This document shows positions 20,760 through 33,153 of a DNA stretch of 64,000 nt, piece after piece. How positions within the stretch are numbered: the stretch's first letter is position 1; each line of letters begins with the position of its first letter. The notes below the pieces were generated by a model. That model was not told the DNA's origin and did no database searches. It saw only the letters and a program-made list of their open reading frames with translations. Both the position numbers and the translations under genes were made by a program. The DNA comes from Stenogyne calaminthoides (Eukaryota; Streptophyta; Magnoliopsida; Lamiales; Lamiaceae). Where the stretch lies: assembly GCA_037126765.1 (NCBI GenBank), contig JBBCBC010000031.1, forward strand, positions 4,969,638-5,033,637. The letters run 5' to 3'.

Positions 20760-23142
20760 ATGTCTTCTAAAAACTTCCCATGTTCTCAAAGTGGAGAACT
20801 ATGATCTATGGAGATCGAGAATCTTTGGCTCATCTCAGATTCCAAACATGAGCGTATGTGGAGAGTGGTCTCTCAAGGACCATTCCAGGTTCTTGTAGAG
20901 TGAATCCCAGAGGAATGAAGATGAGAGAATTGATCCTAGAGCAGAATTTCCTAAGTCGATGACCAATCGACTCTGAGGAGAGAAAGTTAGTCAATCTAGA
21001 CTACATTGCAAAAGACACACTATACAAAGACAATTGATGATGGTGTGATGGGAATGATCTCTCACCGTAATCTTCTTTAAAGAGATTTGGGATACACTAG
21101 TTTTGTTATGTGCCAAGACACATATCATATAAAAAGAAAACAAACTTTCAAAGGGCAATTGGAAAGTTTGATGGTTTTTGAAATGGATGATGGTGAATCA
21201 ATAGACAAACCGAAGTCGATTCACTAGCATCATGAATGATCTAAATGCACTTGGAAAGAAATACCCACAGAGAGAAGTTGCATTGAAAATTCTTAGAGGT
21301 CTATCTAAGAAATGGGATATTCATGCGATGGTGATTGAAAACACCAAGAATATTAACTCAATGCCTTACCAACAAGTCTTCTCTCGAAATTTGAAAGCCT
21401 ATGAATTTGTAATTGATAAGAAATCCAAAAAGGCCGACAAAGAAAGATGATTCTTCATCGAGTAAGAATGTGGCCTTAAAAGCAAAAAGAAAAACTCAGA
21501 AAACTAGAGAGTCTAAGAACCCCCATGCCAAAAAATCAGATGAGCTTGAGGAAAAGCTAAAGACCGATGGCAAGAAGGTTTGATAGACTCAATAGTAGAT
21601 TTGGAAAATACAAAAACTATTACAGAACCACAGTACCGGAAGAAACCCGAGGACGATCAACCGAGAAGAAGAAAGACACGAAAATTCAAGGATCTTCATC
21701 CAAAAAGAAAGGACTTCAAGTCCAAAGAAGAAAATGATCGGGATGATGATGCCAACAGATGCTATAACCCGCCAAAGAAAGGTCACTTCCAAAGACGATT
21801 GTCCGGATTTGAGTGCTAAGGAGAGAAGAGAAAGGCAAGCTATAAGAGACCGTAAGTTCTTAAGCAAAAAGGCCATGATTGCGGAAGAAGAACACTCGAG
21901 GAGGGATCTAGCTCTTCAGATGAGATATTCTCGAGACAAAGAAAGTGATGACATCCGTCTGATGGCCATTGAGGAGGTAAACTCTTCTTTCTCTCGTTGT
22001 TGCTCCTACACTAGCACAAGAGTTTTCAAGTTCCACCGAAAAACAAATCATTTTGACCGATGGATTCTTTTCGAGAATGGATGAAGGACTATCTTTGTTT
22101 TGCAAAGGATCGCTAAATCAAACTCAAGAGCGAATAAAAAACTCGAAAGTTGAAAATCTAAAATGGAAAAACTCTAGCAATATCGGGTCACTTCTCAATT
22201 AATGGGAGCTCTTGATGAATCGATGTTCTCGAAAGTACAACTCTCGAGAGAAAGATAAGTTGATAGTGTCCCTAATCTGAAAGCTAGAGAAATCCATCAA
22301 GAGATTCAAATTATCGAATCGAGTTCAATGACCTCTCGAGAAGCATAAAACTCTACAGAATCTGTGAGGATAGTGCATGTAAGAAGTTAACTCTATTGAA
22401 TAATGCATCTAATGTAATAGATGAAATTCGAGTTACCGAGATCTGTGACTATAAAATCTGGATTGGGATATATTCCAGAGGGAACCTCACAAGGTCATCT
22501 AAATGTCTTTGCGTCAAGTAGCAAGAAGACTATCTTTGTAAAAACCAAAGGCACCTACACTTCAAACTCAAGAAATGCCCAAGGTTGTAGACAAGGAAAA
22601 AGGACCTATGGTCTCGAAAAAACCTGAATGACTGAAAGCGGTCGGTTGGAAAGTTTCGAAGAAAGTACTTCAAAGCCTCATGCTAAGAATGCAAACCCGA
22701 AAGGCTCCACAATCGAACCATCGGAGGAATCCTCGGATGAGAAACACTTTCAAAGAGACATTCTCAACTCAAGAGACCAAGTCCTCAAGATCTTTGAATG
22801 ACCCAGATTTCAAAGACAGCACAACCCGAACCTCACTTGCCTAAGGGTAAAGGTTATCCAAACCCGAGTCATCAAAGATTTAGACCCGGTGCACAAAAAG
22901 CCTAAGCATCCTGAATGTAAGGCCCAACCAAAGAAGAACTCTAAGGCACATGTTCATGCTAAAGCTAGCACACATATATCTAAAAACGCTAAGGCACCCG
23001 AGTAGTGGATGTATATGTTGATGTTTATGGAAGACAAATTAGCCACTCTAAAGTGATTAGAGTTGTCGAGCAAGATTTGGATTCCGAAAGGTACAAATTT
23101 AACCTCGTAGGACCCTACACAAAATGGGTACCTAAGAATTGA
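20760..23142 (+). pseudogene. gag: SIRE gag (element B), frames broken
   Basis: ATG at 20760 aligns with the gag starts of A and C. Recognisable pieces: MWRVVSQGPF (about 20850), the UBN2 region with MNDLNALGKKYPQREVALKI (21232-21420), a zinc knuckle region at 21760-21802 where the second Cys codon is garbled, a coiled-coil part (22100-22430) and the tail GPYT.WVPKN, TGA at 23140-23142. Frames change many times, almost always at places where A and C have CAG or CTG, so much of this damage is probably sequencing error. Confidence 0.8.
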
Positions 23143-23154
23143 TCTGTTTTTTCG

Positions 23155-26100
23155 GGAGGAAAACCAGGGGCACTAAGCTGATGAAAGATCACATGGCACG
23201 ATGAGCGTAGATGAAAAAAGCTCTCGATGTATGGTATCTTGACAAATGGATGCTCAAGACATACGACAGATTTCAAGAAGATGCTCAATGACTATGTTGA
23301 ACAAAGAGGCCCTGAGATCACTTTTGGAGATAACTCCAAGGGGACGGATCAAGGATATGGAACTTTGGAAGTCGACTCGATTCATATCCATGGTGTTTCA
23401 TATGTATCCGGATTGAAGCATAACTTGTCAGTCAATTAGCCAATTACGTGATAAGGGTTTCAATGTTGAGTTCTCCAAGAACTTATGCTTTGTGAAAGAT
23501 GATACATCACAGAAAGTATTACTGACTGGTACAAGAAAAGGGAATGTGTATCTTGCTGATTGGAGTTCAACTCCTAAAGATACATGTTTAGTTGCTAAAA
23601 GTTCCACAGATACCAGTTGGTTATGGCATAAAAGGATAAATCACCTAAACTTCAAAACACCCTGAACAAGCTTGCAAGATTAGCTCTTGTGAGAGGGTTG
23701 CCTAATGAAGTGTTCAAGAAGGAACACATTTGTGATGCGCGTGCGAAAGGAAAACAAGTCAAAGCATCATTTAAAAGCAAAGTAGAAGTTTCTACTGAGA
23801 AAATACTTCAGCTTTTGCATATGGATCTGTTTGGTCCTATAACACCTGTGAGCACTAATGGCAGGAAATACACATTGGTAGTAGTTGATGACTACTCAAG
23901 ATATACTTGGTTCATATTCTTACTCAGTAAGAAAGAGACTCAGATAAAGCTGCAAGAATTACTGAAAAGGCTTAGTAATGAGAAAAAATTGAGTGTGGTC
24001 AAAATCGATCCTCGACAAAGGAACCGAAGTTTATAAATCATATCATTTACGATTATTGTGCGAAGAAATGGAATTCTACATGAAACATCACCGCAAGGAT
24101 CCCTCAACAAAATGGTGTTCTTTGAAAGAAGGAAATGAACTCCGAAAAAAAGTTCGCAAGGACAATGATAAATTTGAAGCCGATATTCCTAAAAGATTTT
24201 GAAATTTGAAGTTTGTCAACACTTTGCATGCTACTCTCGAAATAGATCCATGTTGACAAAAAGTCAAGGCAAAAACGCCTTATGAGCTTTGGAATGAAAG
24301 GAAGCCTCTTGTTTCTTTTCTTTCGTGTGTTTGGTTGCAAGTGTTTCATATGAATAATGGTAAAGATCAATTGAAAACATTTGATAGTAAAAATCGATGA
24401 AGGAATATTCTTAGGATATTCTCAAGTCGAAAAAGCTTTCGAGTTTACAAATCAGAGGACTCTTATTGTGGAGGAAACACCTCAAGTTGTTTTTGATGAA
24501 TCTGTTTGTGTTCAGAAGAAACAGGAACATGATGCAAATGAACTGACAAAGAGGATCACCAGATTAAGCCTGAAACAGAAAGATAAATCATCCACCGAAT
24601 CAAAAAAGAAGAAGTCACCATTATCTATGATTGGAGTGACTCGGACTCGAGATAAAGAAGTTCAGATGGAAATCGGATGGTGAGACCGGAAAACCAACAC
24701 TCCAAAGGTGACGAATCCGAACAGACACCGCCTGCACTTCGTGCACGTGATGCCAATGAAGATGTGGTCACAGCTGAGGCAATTTCTGAATCTTTCAACC
24801 AAAGGGGAACAAATATCTCTGACAATGTTCTGAATAGAATTTCCCCTGAGGAAGATGATTCCCTTTCTCTTGTTTTGTTGTTCCTTGAGTTTGATGATTT
24901 AACCAAACCCTAACATTTCAAATGTTGAGGATACCATTGAAGGGGAACATCAAGAAGGAAATGGTTAGATAGCCATCCTACAAGCCGTTGTGGGTGATCT
25001 AACCGAAGGTGTTAAGACTAGAAGGTTCCATGGAGAGAGTGCACTATTCTCACTGCTTCTGTCGAGAGAAAGAACCTCTTGAGATTGGTGAAGCTCTACA
25101 AGATTCTCAATTGGATTCTTGCCATGCAAGATGAAATTTGAATCAATTCTCGAGGAATGAAGTATGGGAGCTAGTAGATAGACCCGAAAAGGCACAATGT
25201 CATTGGAACCAAGTGGGTTTTCAAGAACAAAAGAGATGAAAACAACAACATTGTGAGAAACAAGGCAAGGCTAGTTGCACAAGGTTATTCCCAAGAAGAA
25301 GGCTTGGATTATGATGAAAAACCTTTGCTTTTGCAAAGACTAGAAGCCATTAGATTGTTTCTTGCATATGCTTGCCCACATGAAGTTCACAATCATCGAT
25401 GGATGTGAAAAGTGCATTTCTGAACGGCGTGCTTAAAGAAGAGGTTTATGTGGAACAACCTCCTGGTTTCAAACAGAATGACCAAGTTTACAGGCTAAGA
25501 AAAGCTTTGTATGGTCTTAAACAAGCACCCAGAGCATGGTATGATACTCTTTCTCGGTTTCTTCTTGACCATGGTTTTGTCAAAGGAATGCTGATAGAAC
25601 TCTGCTCGGGGATAGAGGATGGGGAAGATATCTTACTAGTTCGGATATATATGTTGATGACATCATTTTTGGATCTCCAAACCATCACCGTGTGAAAAGT
25701 TTTCAACACTGATGTAAGGCAAGTTTGAGATGTCAATGATGGGAGAGATGAATTTTTTCTAGGACTTCAAGTGAAACAATCAAAGGAAGGAATATTCATC
25801 AACCAGGCAAAGTACACCAGAGATCTGATTGCCAAATATGGTGTACATAATTGCAATACAGTTAGAATTCCCATGAATACTAACTACAAGATGGATCCTG
25901 ATTCTGAAGGCAAATCAGTAAGTCATACTGATTATAGAGGAATCATTGGATCATTGCTCTATCTCACAGCTAGTAGGCCGGATATAACATTTGCTGTTTG
26001 GATATGTACAAGATACCAAGCTAATCCTAAGGCTAGTCACATGGATGCTGCAAAAAAGATACTGAAATATCTTAAGGGCACAGTGAATAGAGGATTATGG

Positions 26101-26610
26101 TATCCAGCTGATGATAACCTAGAGTTAAGTGGTTACTCAGATGCTGATTATGGAGGATCTAGCAGATTGACAGAAGTCCACTTCAGGAACTTGTCAATTT
26201 CTAGGAAGCAAGCTGATATCTTGGTTTTCGAAGAAACAGACCTCGGTAGCAACAAGTACTCTGGTTTGAATATATGGGCTGCAGGAAGTCAGTGCACGAT
26301 TCTTTGCCTCGCACAACAATTGAGGGATTATAAAGTTGTAGCCAATGAAGTACTAATATTTTGTGACAATAATAGTGCCATTGCTATTTCACAAAACCCG
26401 GTATTGCACACCAGATGCAAGCATGTGGATATCAGACATCACTTCATCAGAGATCATGTCGAGAAGAAGGACATAAGGATGGAGAAAATTCATCTTGATA
26501 AGCGGAGAGCTGATATCTTGACTAAACCTTTGGCGGAATCAAGATTTCAAGAACTTTCGGTTGAATTAGGGATGCTAGAACCAGTGTATAGAATAAAATC
26601 AAAAAATTGA
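23155..26610 (+). pseudogene. pol: SIRE pol (element B), frames broken
   Basis: Protease region near 23230 (WYLD then a garbled SGCSRH), followed by 23270-23430 matching A. The pre-integrase domain (about 23610-23770) has one Cys of the zinc site lost by frame damage. The integrase core (23800-24000) has an intact first Asp (LLHMDLFGPITP). RT is about 25190-25740 with YVDD encoded at 25650-25661 but shifted in frame. RT thumb to RNase H is continuous in 25771-26610, except for a scrambled stretch at 26150-26290. The end reads LGMLEPVYRIKSKN, TGA. Clean stretches alternate with CAG/CTG-corrupted ones. Confidence 0.85.
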
Positions 26611-27210
26611 AGGTTTTCGGATGCATGAAGTTTTCTCGTAATCCTTCCGAGAAGCTCAGATAAAATGGAAATATTGAATCAATCTCAAAAACTTCAAAGA
26701 GCATACTTGAACCAATTCAAGACTTTCGATATTATAATCGACATTTTATCAAGATCATTACTCAGTAAGACTGATAGAGGGAAATTGGTCCGAAGAAGTA
26801 ATGACTATGCGATCCATTTATTGCTCAAGAAAATTCAAGAATCATTACAATAAAAATATAAAAACACCGAGGAATGTTTTTTTTTTTAGGCGGGATCGTT
26901 TTAAATTCGAAGAAGGTCAATATCATTTAATGCTCGCTACATTAATGACCAATGAGGATGTTTTGGCGGCTTACTTTTTCGGAGATCGTTTGTTCAGATA
27001 TACCCGATTAATCGGAGATTAATCTCAACCGTTGTTACTCACCTAACCAACACGATTCCCCACGATCTCAAGGCTATATAAACCCCAATCACCATTCAAG
27101 CCAAAATTTTTATCAAACCCTTCATTCTCAAATCCTCTGCAATTAAAAATCCCTTTGCCCGGAAAATCTCTAAACCCTAAAAGCTTCTCTTCTTCAATCA
27201 AACTCTAAAA
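26611..27210 (+). promoter_or_regulatory. Pol-ORF3 spacer with candidate internal promoter (B)
   Basis: In order: GACCAATGAGG with TTGGCGGC downstream (about 26946-26970), TCAACCGTTG at 27025-27034, TATATAAA at 27075-27082, then a C/A-rich leader containing aaaccctaaa, and AAAATGGCT at the ORF3 start (27211). This matches the usual build of a plant polymerase II promoter and 5' UTR. There is an 11-base T run near 26878. Confidence 0.5.
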
Positions 27211-30200
27211 ATGGCTCCAACCCTGTTAGAGAGATTAGCCAAAACCAACAAGCCGTGGGTACGAGTTCGTTGTCTCACTCGAAAGCACAACCAACTCAAA
27301 GCGGAAGAGGAGGCTCTGATATGATTCGATCGCTAAACTCACTCCAACTAGTCGCAAGCCAACGGACGAGAGTTTGCGAAAGAGGTAATCGAATTCATCT
27401 CGTAACTTGAAGATAGATGAAGAGGGTCAGATGCATTCTAAGTTAATCAGATCACACTAGAGCGATCATCCAAATACGCCGATTTTGAGAGGGATCAGAT
27501 ATTGTTCCGAAAAAATCAATGATGTTTTTGAGCTCGTGGATAGAGGAGAGGATCCTACGATGTATATGTCGTCAGAAGAGAAGAGAGCAGAGTACTTAAA
27601 TAGGATTGCCGAGAATCTCGTTAAGTTTGAGGCGACACTACATAAAAAAGCACCTCGAAGCCACAATATCGTGTGTTGATGGATATTGTGAGCAAGTGCA
27701 TCATGAGTCTTCTGGGGAGTTTTGAGCGGATAAGTACCCCAAACTCGATTGATGGCGGCGATAAGCTTCACCCACCACAGATTTCAACTGGCCGAAATTC
27801 CTCCCGCAGACGGTGAGTGAAAGCGGACCAAAGTTTTGAGGAAGATTGATTGAGGCGATCTCAATCAAAGGCAAGATCCACCATGCCACCAAAATTGCTT
27901 ACATTTTGGAGATGTGCGAGAGAGGAGGAGGATATCTTCGCCAATTCGACCCCATTTCCTAAATCCAAAATTCTCCTTAAACCCAAAGGGTCGCAAAAGG
28001 AAGTCATCGTGGGAAGAGAGAAAAGAAGGTAGAATCACCTTCTGCAGCTGCTGAAAAAGAGACCCAACAAACTAGGGGGAAGATGTTGTTGGAGGAAAAG
28101 ATGGAGCAGGGAGCAAAAATGATGAAATAGAAAAATCTTGCTCCAAAACGCAGATGATTGGTGGTTCTCACTGATGAAGATGGAAGTGATTCTGAAGAGA
28201 TTCAACCTGAGGGCCAAACTGCTCAGAGTTCACCATTACAAGTGTTGGCTCAGGTTATCTCCAGTGACCTGAGATAAGACCGAGGAGCAGTCTTTTTCGA
28301 GGTGCTCGAGACATCGCCAAGACAAAATAAAATTTCTCAGAAATTTTCAAAGGAGCTCGCACCTCGAGATGCTTACCTCGTGTGCAGCTCGCACAAAAGA
28401 GCCGGCTTTAGAGTCGGGCCTCAAGATGTGCAAGCTCAGACCGACGAGCCAACCAGACTCAAATCGAGGATATACCAGCCAGCCTCGTAACCCACACAGA
28501 TACAAACCGAGAACCCGACCAAGACAAACTTCAGATGTCACGAGACTCGTGGCGGAATAGTCTTGATGAGCTCTGAAAGTGATCTACTTCTTGATCCCTT
28601 AGCGTAAACTTCAAATGAACCCGTAGAGCCCGAGATGGAAGAAGCGGCGAGGCCGAAGAAGCGAAGTGGAGGAGCAAGGGGGGAACGGTTCATACTTGAC
28701 CGACACCGAAGCTCGACTTATATCCTGATCAGAAGATATTTTTCTTCAGATTAAGGACAATCAGATTTATCCTCAATCGACTCTTCCCCGAGATGCTTGA
28801 TATTACCGCTTTTAGGGGAAGATCGGGTGGAATGAGGAGACATTCTTTTGACCGACGTCTCGTGGTTCGAATGACAAAGCTCAGGATGAAAAACTCCAAT
28901 TTTGATGAGCTGGTTCAGAGGAAGTTGGCTGAGAGGAGAGCAACTTTGGTGCCCCAAGCAGCGGAGACAAATCTCAAGATGGAGATGGGGACCAACAGGG
29001 AGATGTTGAGAAGCAGTCTCAGATTGAAAAGGAGACTTCTGTTGCTGGTCAACCTGGATCTAGTCAACATCAGAATGTTGATAGTACTCTTCGATCGAGG
29101 CGCAATTGAGACCGGAGCTCGAGAATGAAGTTGAGCTCAAGATGATCAGACAACACAGGAGGTGCAGAAGATTCCTGAGATTGATCTCACTCCTCTGATA
29201 GAGAAACTTGAGAAGGTTGAGCCAATGATGATCAAGATTGCTCAGATGGACGAAACGTTGGCCAATCAAGCTCAAAAGATGGACGATCTTAGTCACTCTT
29301 CAGAACTGGTGCAAATTCAAAACACTCTAACCACCCAGATGACCTCCATGGAAGGAAAGCTAAATGAGAAACTGGAGGAAGTCAAGGCTGAGTTAAGTGA
29401 TGAACTGAAGCAGAAACACCAGGAAATTTCTGATTTCCTAGAGGTGAAACTGGCAGAAAAGAATGAGGTGCTAATCAAGTCTGCTGTTGAGGAAATGAAC
29501 TCAATGCTCATGACCAAGATGACAGAGATGTTCAAAGAAGCACTCTCTGGCCAGTTTGCCCACTTATCTGAAGAATTTTTCGTGGGCCAAGAACCATCTA
29601 AGGAGAGGCCGGAAGACTAACAAGATCGATAGCGGAGAAGTTCCTGTGTAAGCAAAGAGCAATATCACATGGACACAAGACTCTCCCAGCTTCTTCCAAA
29701 TTACTAGTGCGAGAAGGGAAAAAGGAAGTCAAGATCTCGAGAAAAGTTCATGGCACGTACTTTGGAGAAGAAGGCTCAGAAAGATGCTGAAATGTATAAT
29801 CTAGCAAAAGCCTTTAAAAGAGTCGGAGCGACTGAGAAGTTGAAGTTCACTCGTAGAAAAGCCTATATACACTCGAAGTTTCGAAAAAGCTATGCTTGAT
29901 GTTGCAAGAGAGAAACCGAAAAGCTAGAGCAAAGGTTGGAACAAGTCAGTCATTTCTTTGAACGTTTATGAAGAGGAAAGCCTTTGGGCGTTGTTCAACC
30001 CGAAAGCAAACGTGCAAAGGCTTTAAGCCAATCCAGAGAAAAAACCGATTCGATGATGAAGAAACAGAACAACCAAAGGAATCCCCGAGTCTCAACCTCG
30101 GAAGAAAGTCTTCAACACGAGAAATGCTCAAGACACTCCAAGAAGAACAAGCTAAGAAAAGTCGCCGCCGGTCTCGTGAACGCCTGCGGATCGTAAAAGA

Positions 30201-30777
30201 AGATAGACGAAGAGCGTAAGCGAAGCGAGTGATTTCGGTGAAGTTTATGAAAGCAAGAGGAAAGGAACATCAAAAGCACTAAAGTGGGCCCCACGCTGAT
30301 AAATGGATGCCTATCAAACTCAACGATATCCGGGAAGAAGTCAAGAGGACCTTCCGGTTCAATTATGATGTTCTCGAGGAATGGAGAGGGGAAAGCTCGA
30401 GATCGAGAATGAAGCTTTCATTGAATACCTTCTTATCTTCTATCTAAAGTATCTACAGAGCTGGATTAACTTTGCGGATGAAGGAGAGGTACAGATAGTA
30501 GCCCCTGGTCCATATTCCTATCCTCCTCCAAAACTTGATAATGGTTTGGTAAATGAGAAGGCCATTACTCAAGAGATTGCTCAATATCTTTGATCGGGTT
30601 GGGTTTAACAGGAAACAGTCCGGATATCATCAAGGAAAGAAATGAGTCAAGAAGAAGATTTTTTAATGTTTGACACTGGAGGTGCCCGCTAATGAAGTTG
30701 AGAATGAAGCAAACCAAGAAGCGAAGACCAAGAGCCAAAAATGTAAGATCAAGATCAAGACTCAGAAGATTTTGTAA
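27211..30777 (+). pseudogene. ORF3 (element B), frames broken
   Basis: ATG at 27211 in the favourable context AAAATGGC. The product starts MAPTLLERLAKTNKPW. Matches to C follow through RGEDPTMYM (27540), KFEATLHKK (27630), the acidic/basic middle, a Met/Lys block near 28870, an uninterrupted coiled coil at 29162-29620 (IPEIDLTPLIEKLEKVEPMM and onward), the DKWMPIKLNDI block (30300), EAFIEYLLIFYLKYLQSWIN (30410-30470) and the C-end LEVPANEVEN, TAA at 30775-30777. Many frame breaks lie at corrupted CAG/CTG. No membrane segment. Function unknown. Confidence 0.75.
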
Positions 30778-30870
30778 TCTTTATATTTTGTCTTTTTGAT
30801 TTTGTTGATAAACTCATTGTAATATGTAACGGGATACCAATCATCAATGAATATTTATCATTATGCTCAA

Positions 30871-30891
30871 AAGATAATATCTCATTATCTT
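30871..30891 (+). repeat. Conserved small inverted repeat after ORF3 (B)
   Basis: AAGATAAT, ATCTC, ATTATCTT, identical to 16898-16918 in A although flanking bases differ. The rest of 30778-31168 is AT-rich, with repeated ttgtttgaatgattaa-like and gaaattgtt units, and shows no gene. Confidence 0.7.
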
Positions 30892-31168
30892 ATTTACATG
30901 TATTTTATTTTGATATGCCTGAATGAATGTCTCTGAACTGATTGTATGATTGATAAGGGAGAAATTGTTTAAGTATTTGGTAATGAACTAGTTAAAGAGA
31001 TTCATTCTTTGAAGAAATTGTTTGAATGATTAAACTATTGAGAAACTCAAATTGTTGAGAGATTCTCTGTTTTAAGAAATTGTTAGGAGACAACTAATCT
31101 TGAAATAGGATAAACTGAAACCTGAGTATAGGTTATTTGTTTGTAAAAAGATAGGTTTTGGCATCATC

Positions 31169-31182
31169 AAAAAGGGGGAAAT
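31169..31182 (+). other. Polypurine tract, element B
   Basis: AAAAAGGGGGAAAT directly before the TG of the 3' LTR. Confidence 0.9.
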
Positions 31183-33140
31183 TGTTGGGAGATGAATTTT
31201 AATAAAGATTTATGATTTTGATTAAGATCCCAAAACCCCCGAGTATGACATGTTCGAATGATCTTGATAAGTTGAGTCGAGATTCGGTTTTAGAATATTC
31301 GGGATGTTATCTGCGAGAATGTATAGTCGCCAGATATAGTTCAGATAGTTCTTGAAGACTCGATGAGATCTTGAGTAATCAAGACTCAAATGAGAAGACT
31401 CAAGACATCGGTCAAGATAAACTACAAAGATTCGTAAGACCAAGAAGACTCGTAAGACCACAAGACTCGTAAGACTCGAAAGACACAAAGATCAAGACCG
31501 AGAAATCAAGATCAAGAATATCAAGGCACAAGAATTATTACAAGAATCACTAATGTCTTTAATGCTCAAGATGAACCCGAATGTTCCGAGAGGCATCAAT
31601 ATATCTATCTGAAGGATGCAATACTGAGAAGATCGCGATTCCTTAGAAAGATAGATATCTGCCAAGACATTCAAATGCAGACAAAAGGAACTAAGTCAGA
31701 AGTGTTGTTAAGGTTATATCAAACTCGAGTTTGTAACCAAAAAGAGAGCCGTGAAGGTGTCTACCTTTAATCGAGACAAAAGTCAAAAAGAGAAAGACAA
31801 CATCAGTACCATCATCGACAATCGACGTGATGTGTCTCTGAAAAGGATGTCAGATGTACAAAAGTTCCAGACTGCAAAAAGTGAAGACCGGCTACATGGA
31901 AGGCTATTGCCTAGAAAGTGTTAGGGAGTTTTCAAACCTTAAATATAACCATTTCACACACTACAAGAGGAAACTCGCGAAGCTGTCTCTCCAACGGATA
32001 GTTTTCAAGAGTGACCTTGGTGTATGCCTATAAATACTGGTGACTCTCTACATTGTAAGGTTACGGGAAATTTATACGCAACTTAAGAGCTCAAGCCTAT
32101 TCTTGTAAAGTTAAAAGCACTCGAAAAACATAGAATTTCCCAAGTGCTTCAATATTGAAGAGAGCTCACTATACTAAGCCTAGCTTGATAAGAATTATCC
32201 AAAGCTTAGTCGAGATATCCTAACCCTTTGCATTGTGCTTCATTGTAAAGGATATCTCATCCTAGTTGGAAACCAACCAAGAAACCCCAAACCCTTGTGA
32301 AGGTAGTTGGAGTGTGTTTGTTGGTGAGAAGTGTTGTAAAGAGTTAGTAAACTACGCGGAGTAGTCCGAAAACTCTAAAGGAGAAGTTAGTAAGCTACAG
32401 GGGTAGTCTGAAAGCTTGTGTGTGATTGAGTAAGTAAACTACGGAGGTAGTCAGAAAGCTCAAGGTCGGGTTGAGTAAGTAAACTACGTGGAGTAGTCAG
32501 AAAACTCAGGGCCGAGTTGAGTAAGTAAACTACGAGGTAGTCAGAAAGCTCATTGTTGATAGTGAATTTCTCTGAAGAGTCGGAGAGAGTGGACGTAGGA
32601 GCTTGAGTCTCTGAACCACTATAATTGCTTTGTTCTTTATTGCTTTCCTTATCTGTGCTTATCTGTTGCATTGACTTGATTTTGAAAGCATACTTTTCAC
32701 TGATATTCAGTTGGAATCAATCCACTGAAGTTGCATAAGTGAATCACAGCCTAATCATTATTTCATAAAGGGAAGGTTTTCTGCAAAGCTTAAAACGAGT
32801 ATAAACTAAGGGCCAAACCATTCCACACAACTGAGTAGCTAGAACAGATAGTTACCAAACTGAACGTACTCTTCTGAGGGTTCAGTAAGTTAGTTATCTG
32901 ATCGAAGCAACTCAGGATCTCTGACACTCAGGACTCAGTTGGGATTATCTGAGGTTTCTGAAAGCAGCTCAGGATCACTGTCTCAGTAGACTTTGACTCA
33001 GAGCGATCTGTGCTTCTCAGAACCTAATCTTCAGGATTATCTGACCCAAGCTGACCTCAGTAAGAAAAAGTTTTAAAAACACTGAACACGTGTATTCCCC
33101 CCCCATACACGTGTAAGACTCGTTTGCACCGGGACCAACA
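31183..33140 (+). repeat. SIRE element B 3' LTR
   Basis: Matches 18675-20628. Here the left 400 bases are corrupted at CAG/CTG (for example ttctgaag-type units read ttcttgaag) and the right part reads cleanly, the reverse of the 5' copy. TATA box CTATAAATAC at 32028-32037, inverted repeat at 33086-33114, end GGGACCAACA. Confidence 0.92.
33086..33114 (+). repeat. ACACGTGTAT inverted repeat, B 3' LTR
   Basis: Perfect 10-base arms (33086-33095 and 33105-33114) around a T plus eight C. Confidence 0.85.
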
Positions 33141-33153
33141 CTTGGGACTAACA

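Larger units (their letters stand above)
18675..33140 (+). mobile_element. SIRE-type Ty1-copia element B, nested in A
   Basis: A structurally complete element: 5' LTR 18675-20628, primer site, gag, pol, ORF3, polypurine tract 31169-31182, 3' LTR 31183-33140. It is flanked by the perfect 5-bp duplication cttgg at 18670-18674 and 33141-33145, which lies inside A's 3' LTR. LTRs are almost the same length (1,954 and 1,958 bp). Reading frames are heavily broken, but most breaks fall at CAG/CTG positions that look like sequencing error, so its real coding state is unknown and may be better than it seems. Confidence 0.92.
5220..33153 (+). mobile_element. SIRE-type Ty1-copia element A, hosting element B
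   Basis: Order: 5' LTR (5220-6873), primer binding site, gag, pol, ORF3, polypurine tract, 3' LTR (17041-18674 plus the last 8 bases at 33146-33153). LTR ends are TGTTGG and CCAACA (CTAACA at the far end). Element B sits in the 3' LTR. LTRs differ by several percent, mostly transitions, and coding regions have many stops of the CAA-to-TAA and TGG-to-TGA kind, as expected of an old methylated copy. No target duplication is seen: ataag is on the left and ctgcg on the right. Confidence 0.85.

Noticed and set aside
20469..20789. Minus-strand frame of 106 codons in element B
   Set aside because: It is antisense to the LTR end and primer site and shows no domain.
19975..31560. Repeat-induced or APOBEC-like hypermutation of element B
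   Set aside because: The changes are not C-to-T or G-to-A but indels and rearranged CG at CWG sites.
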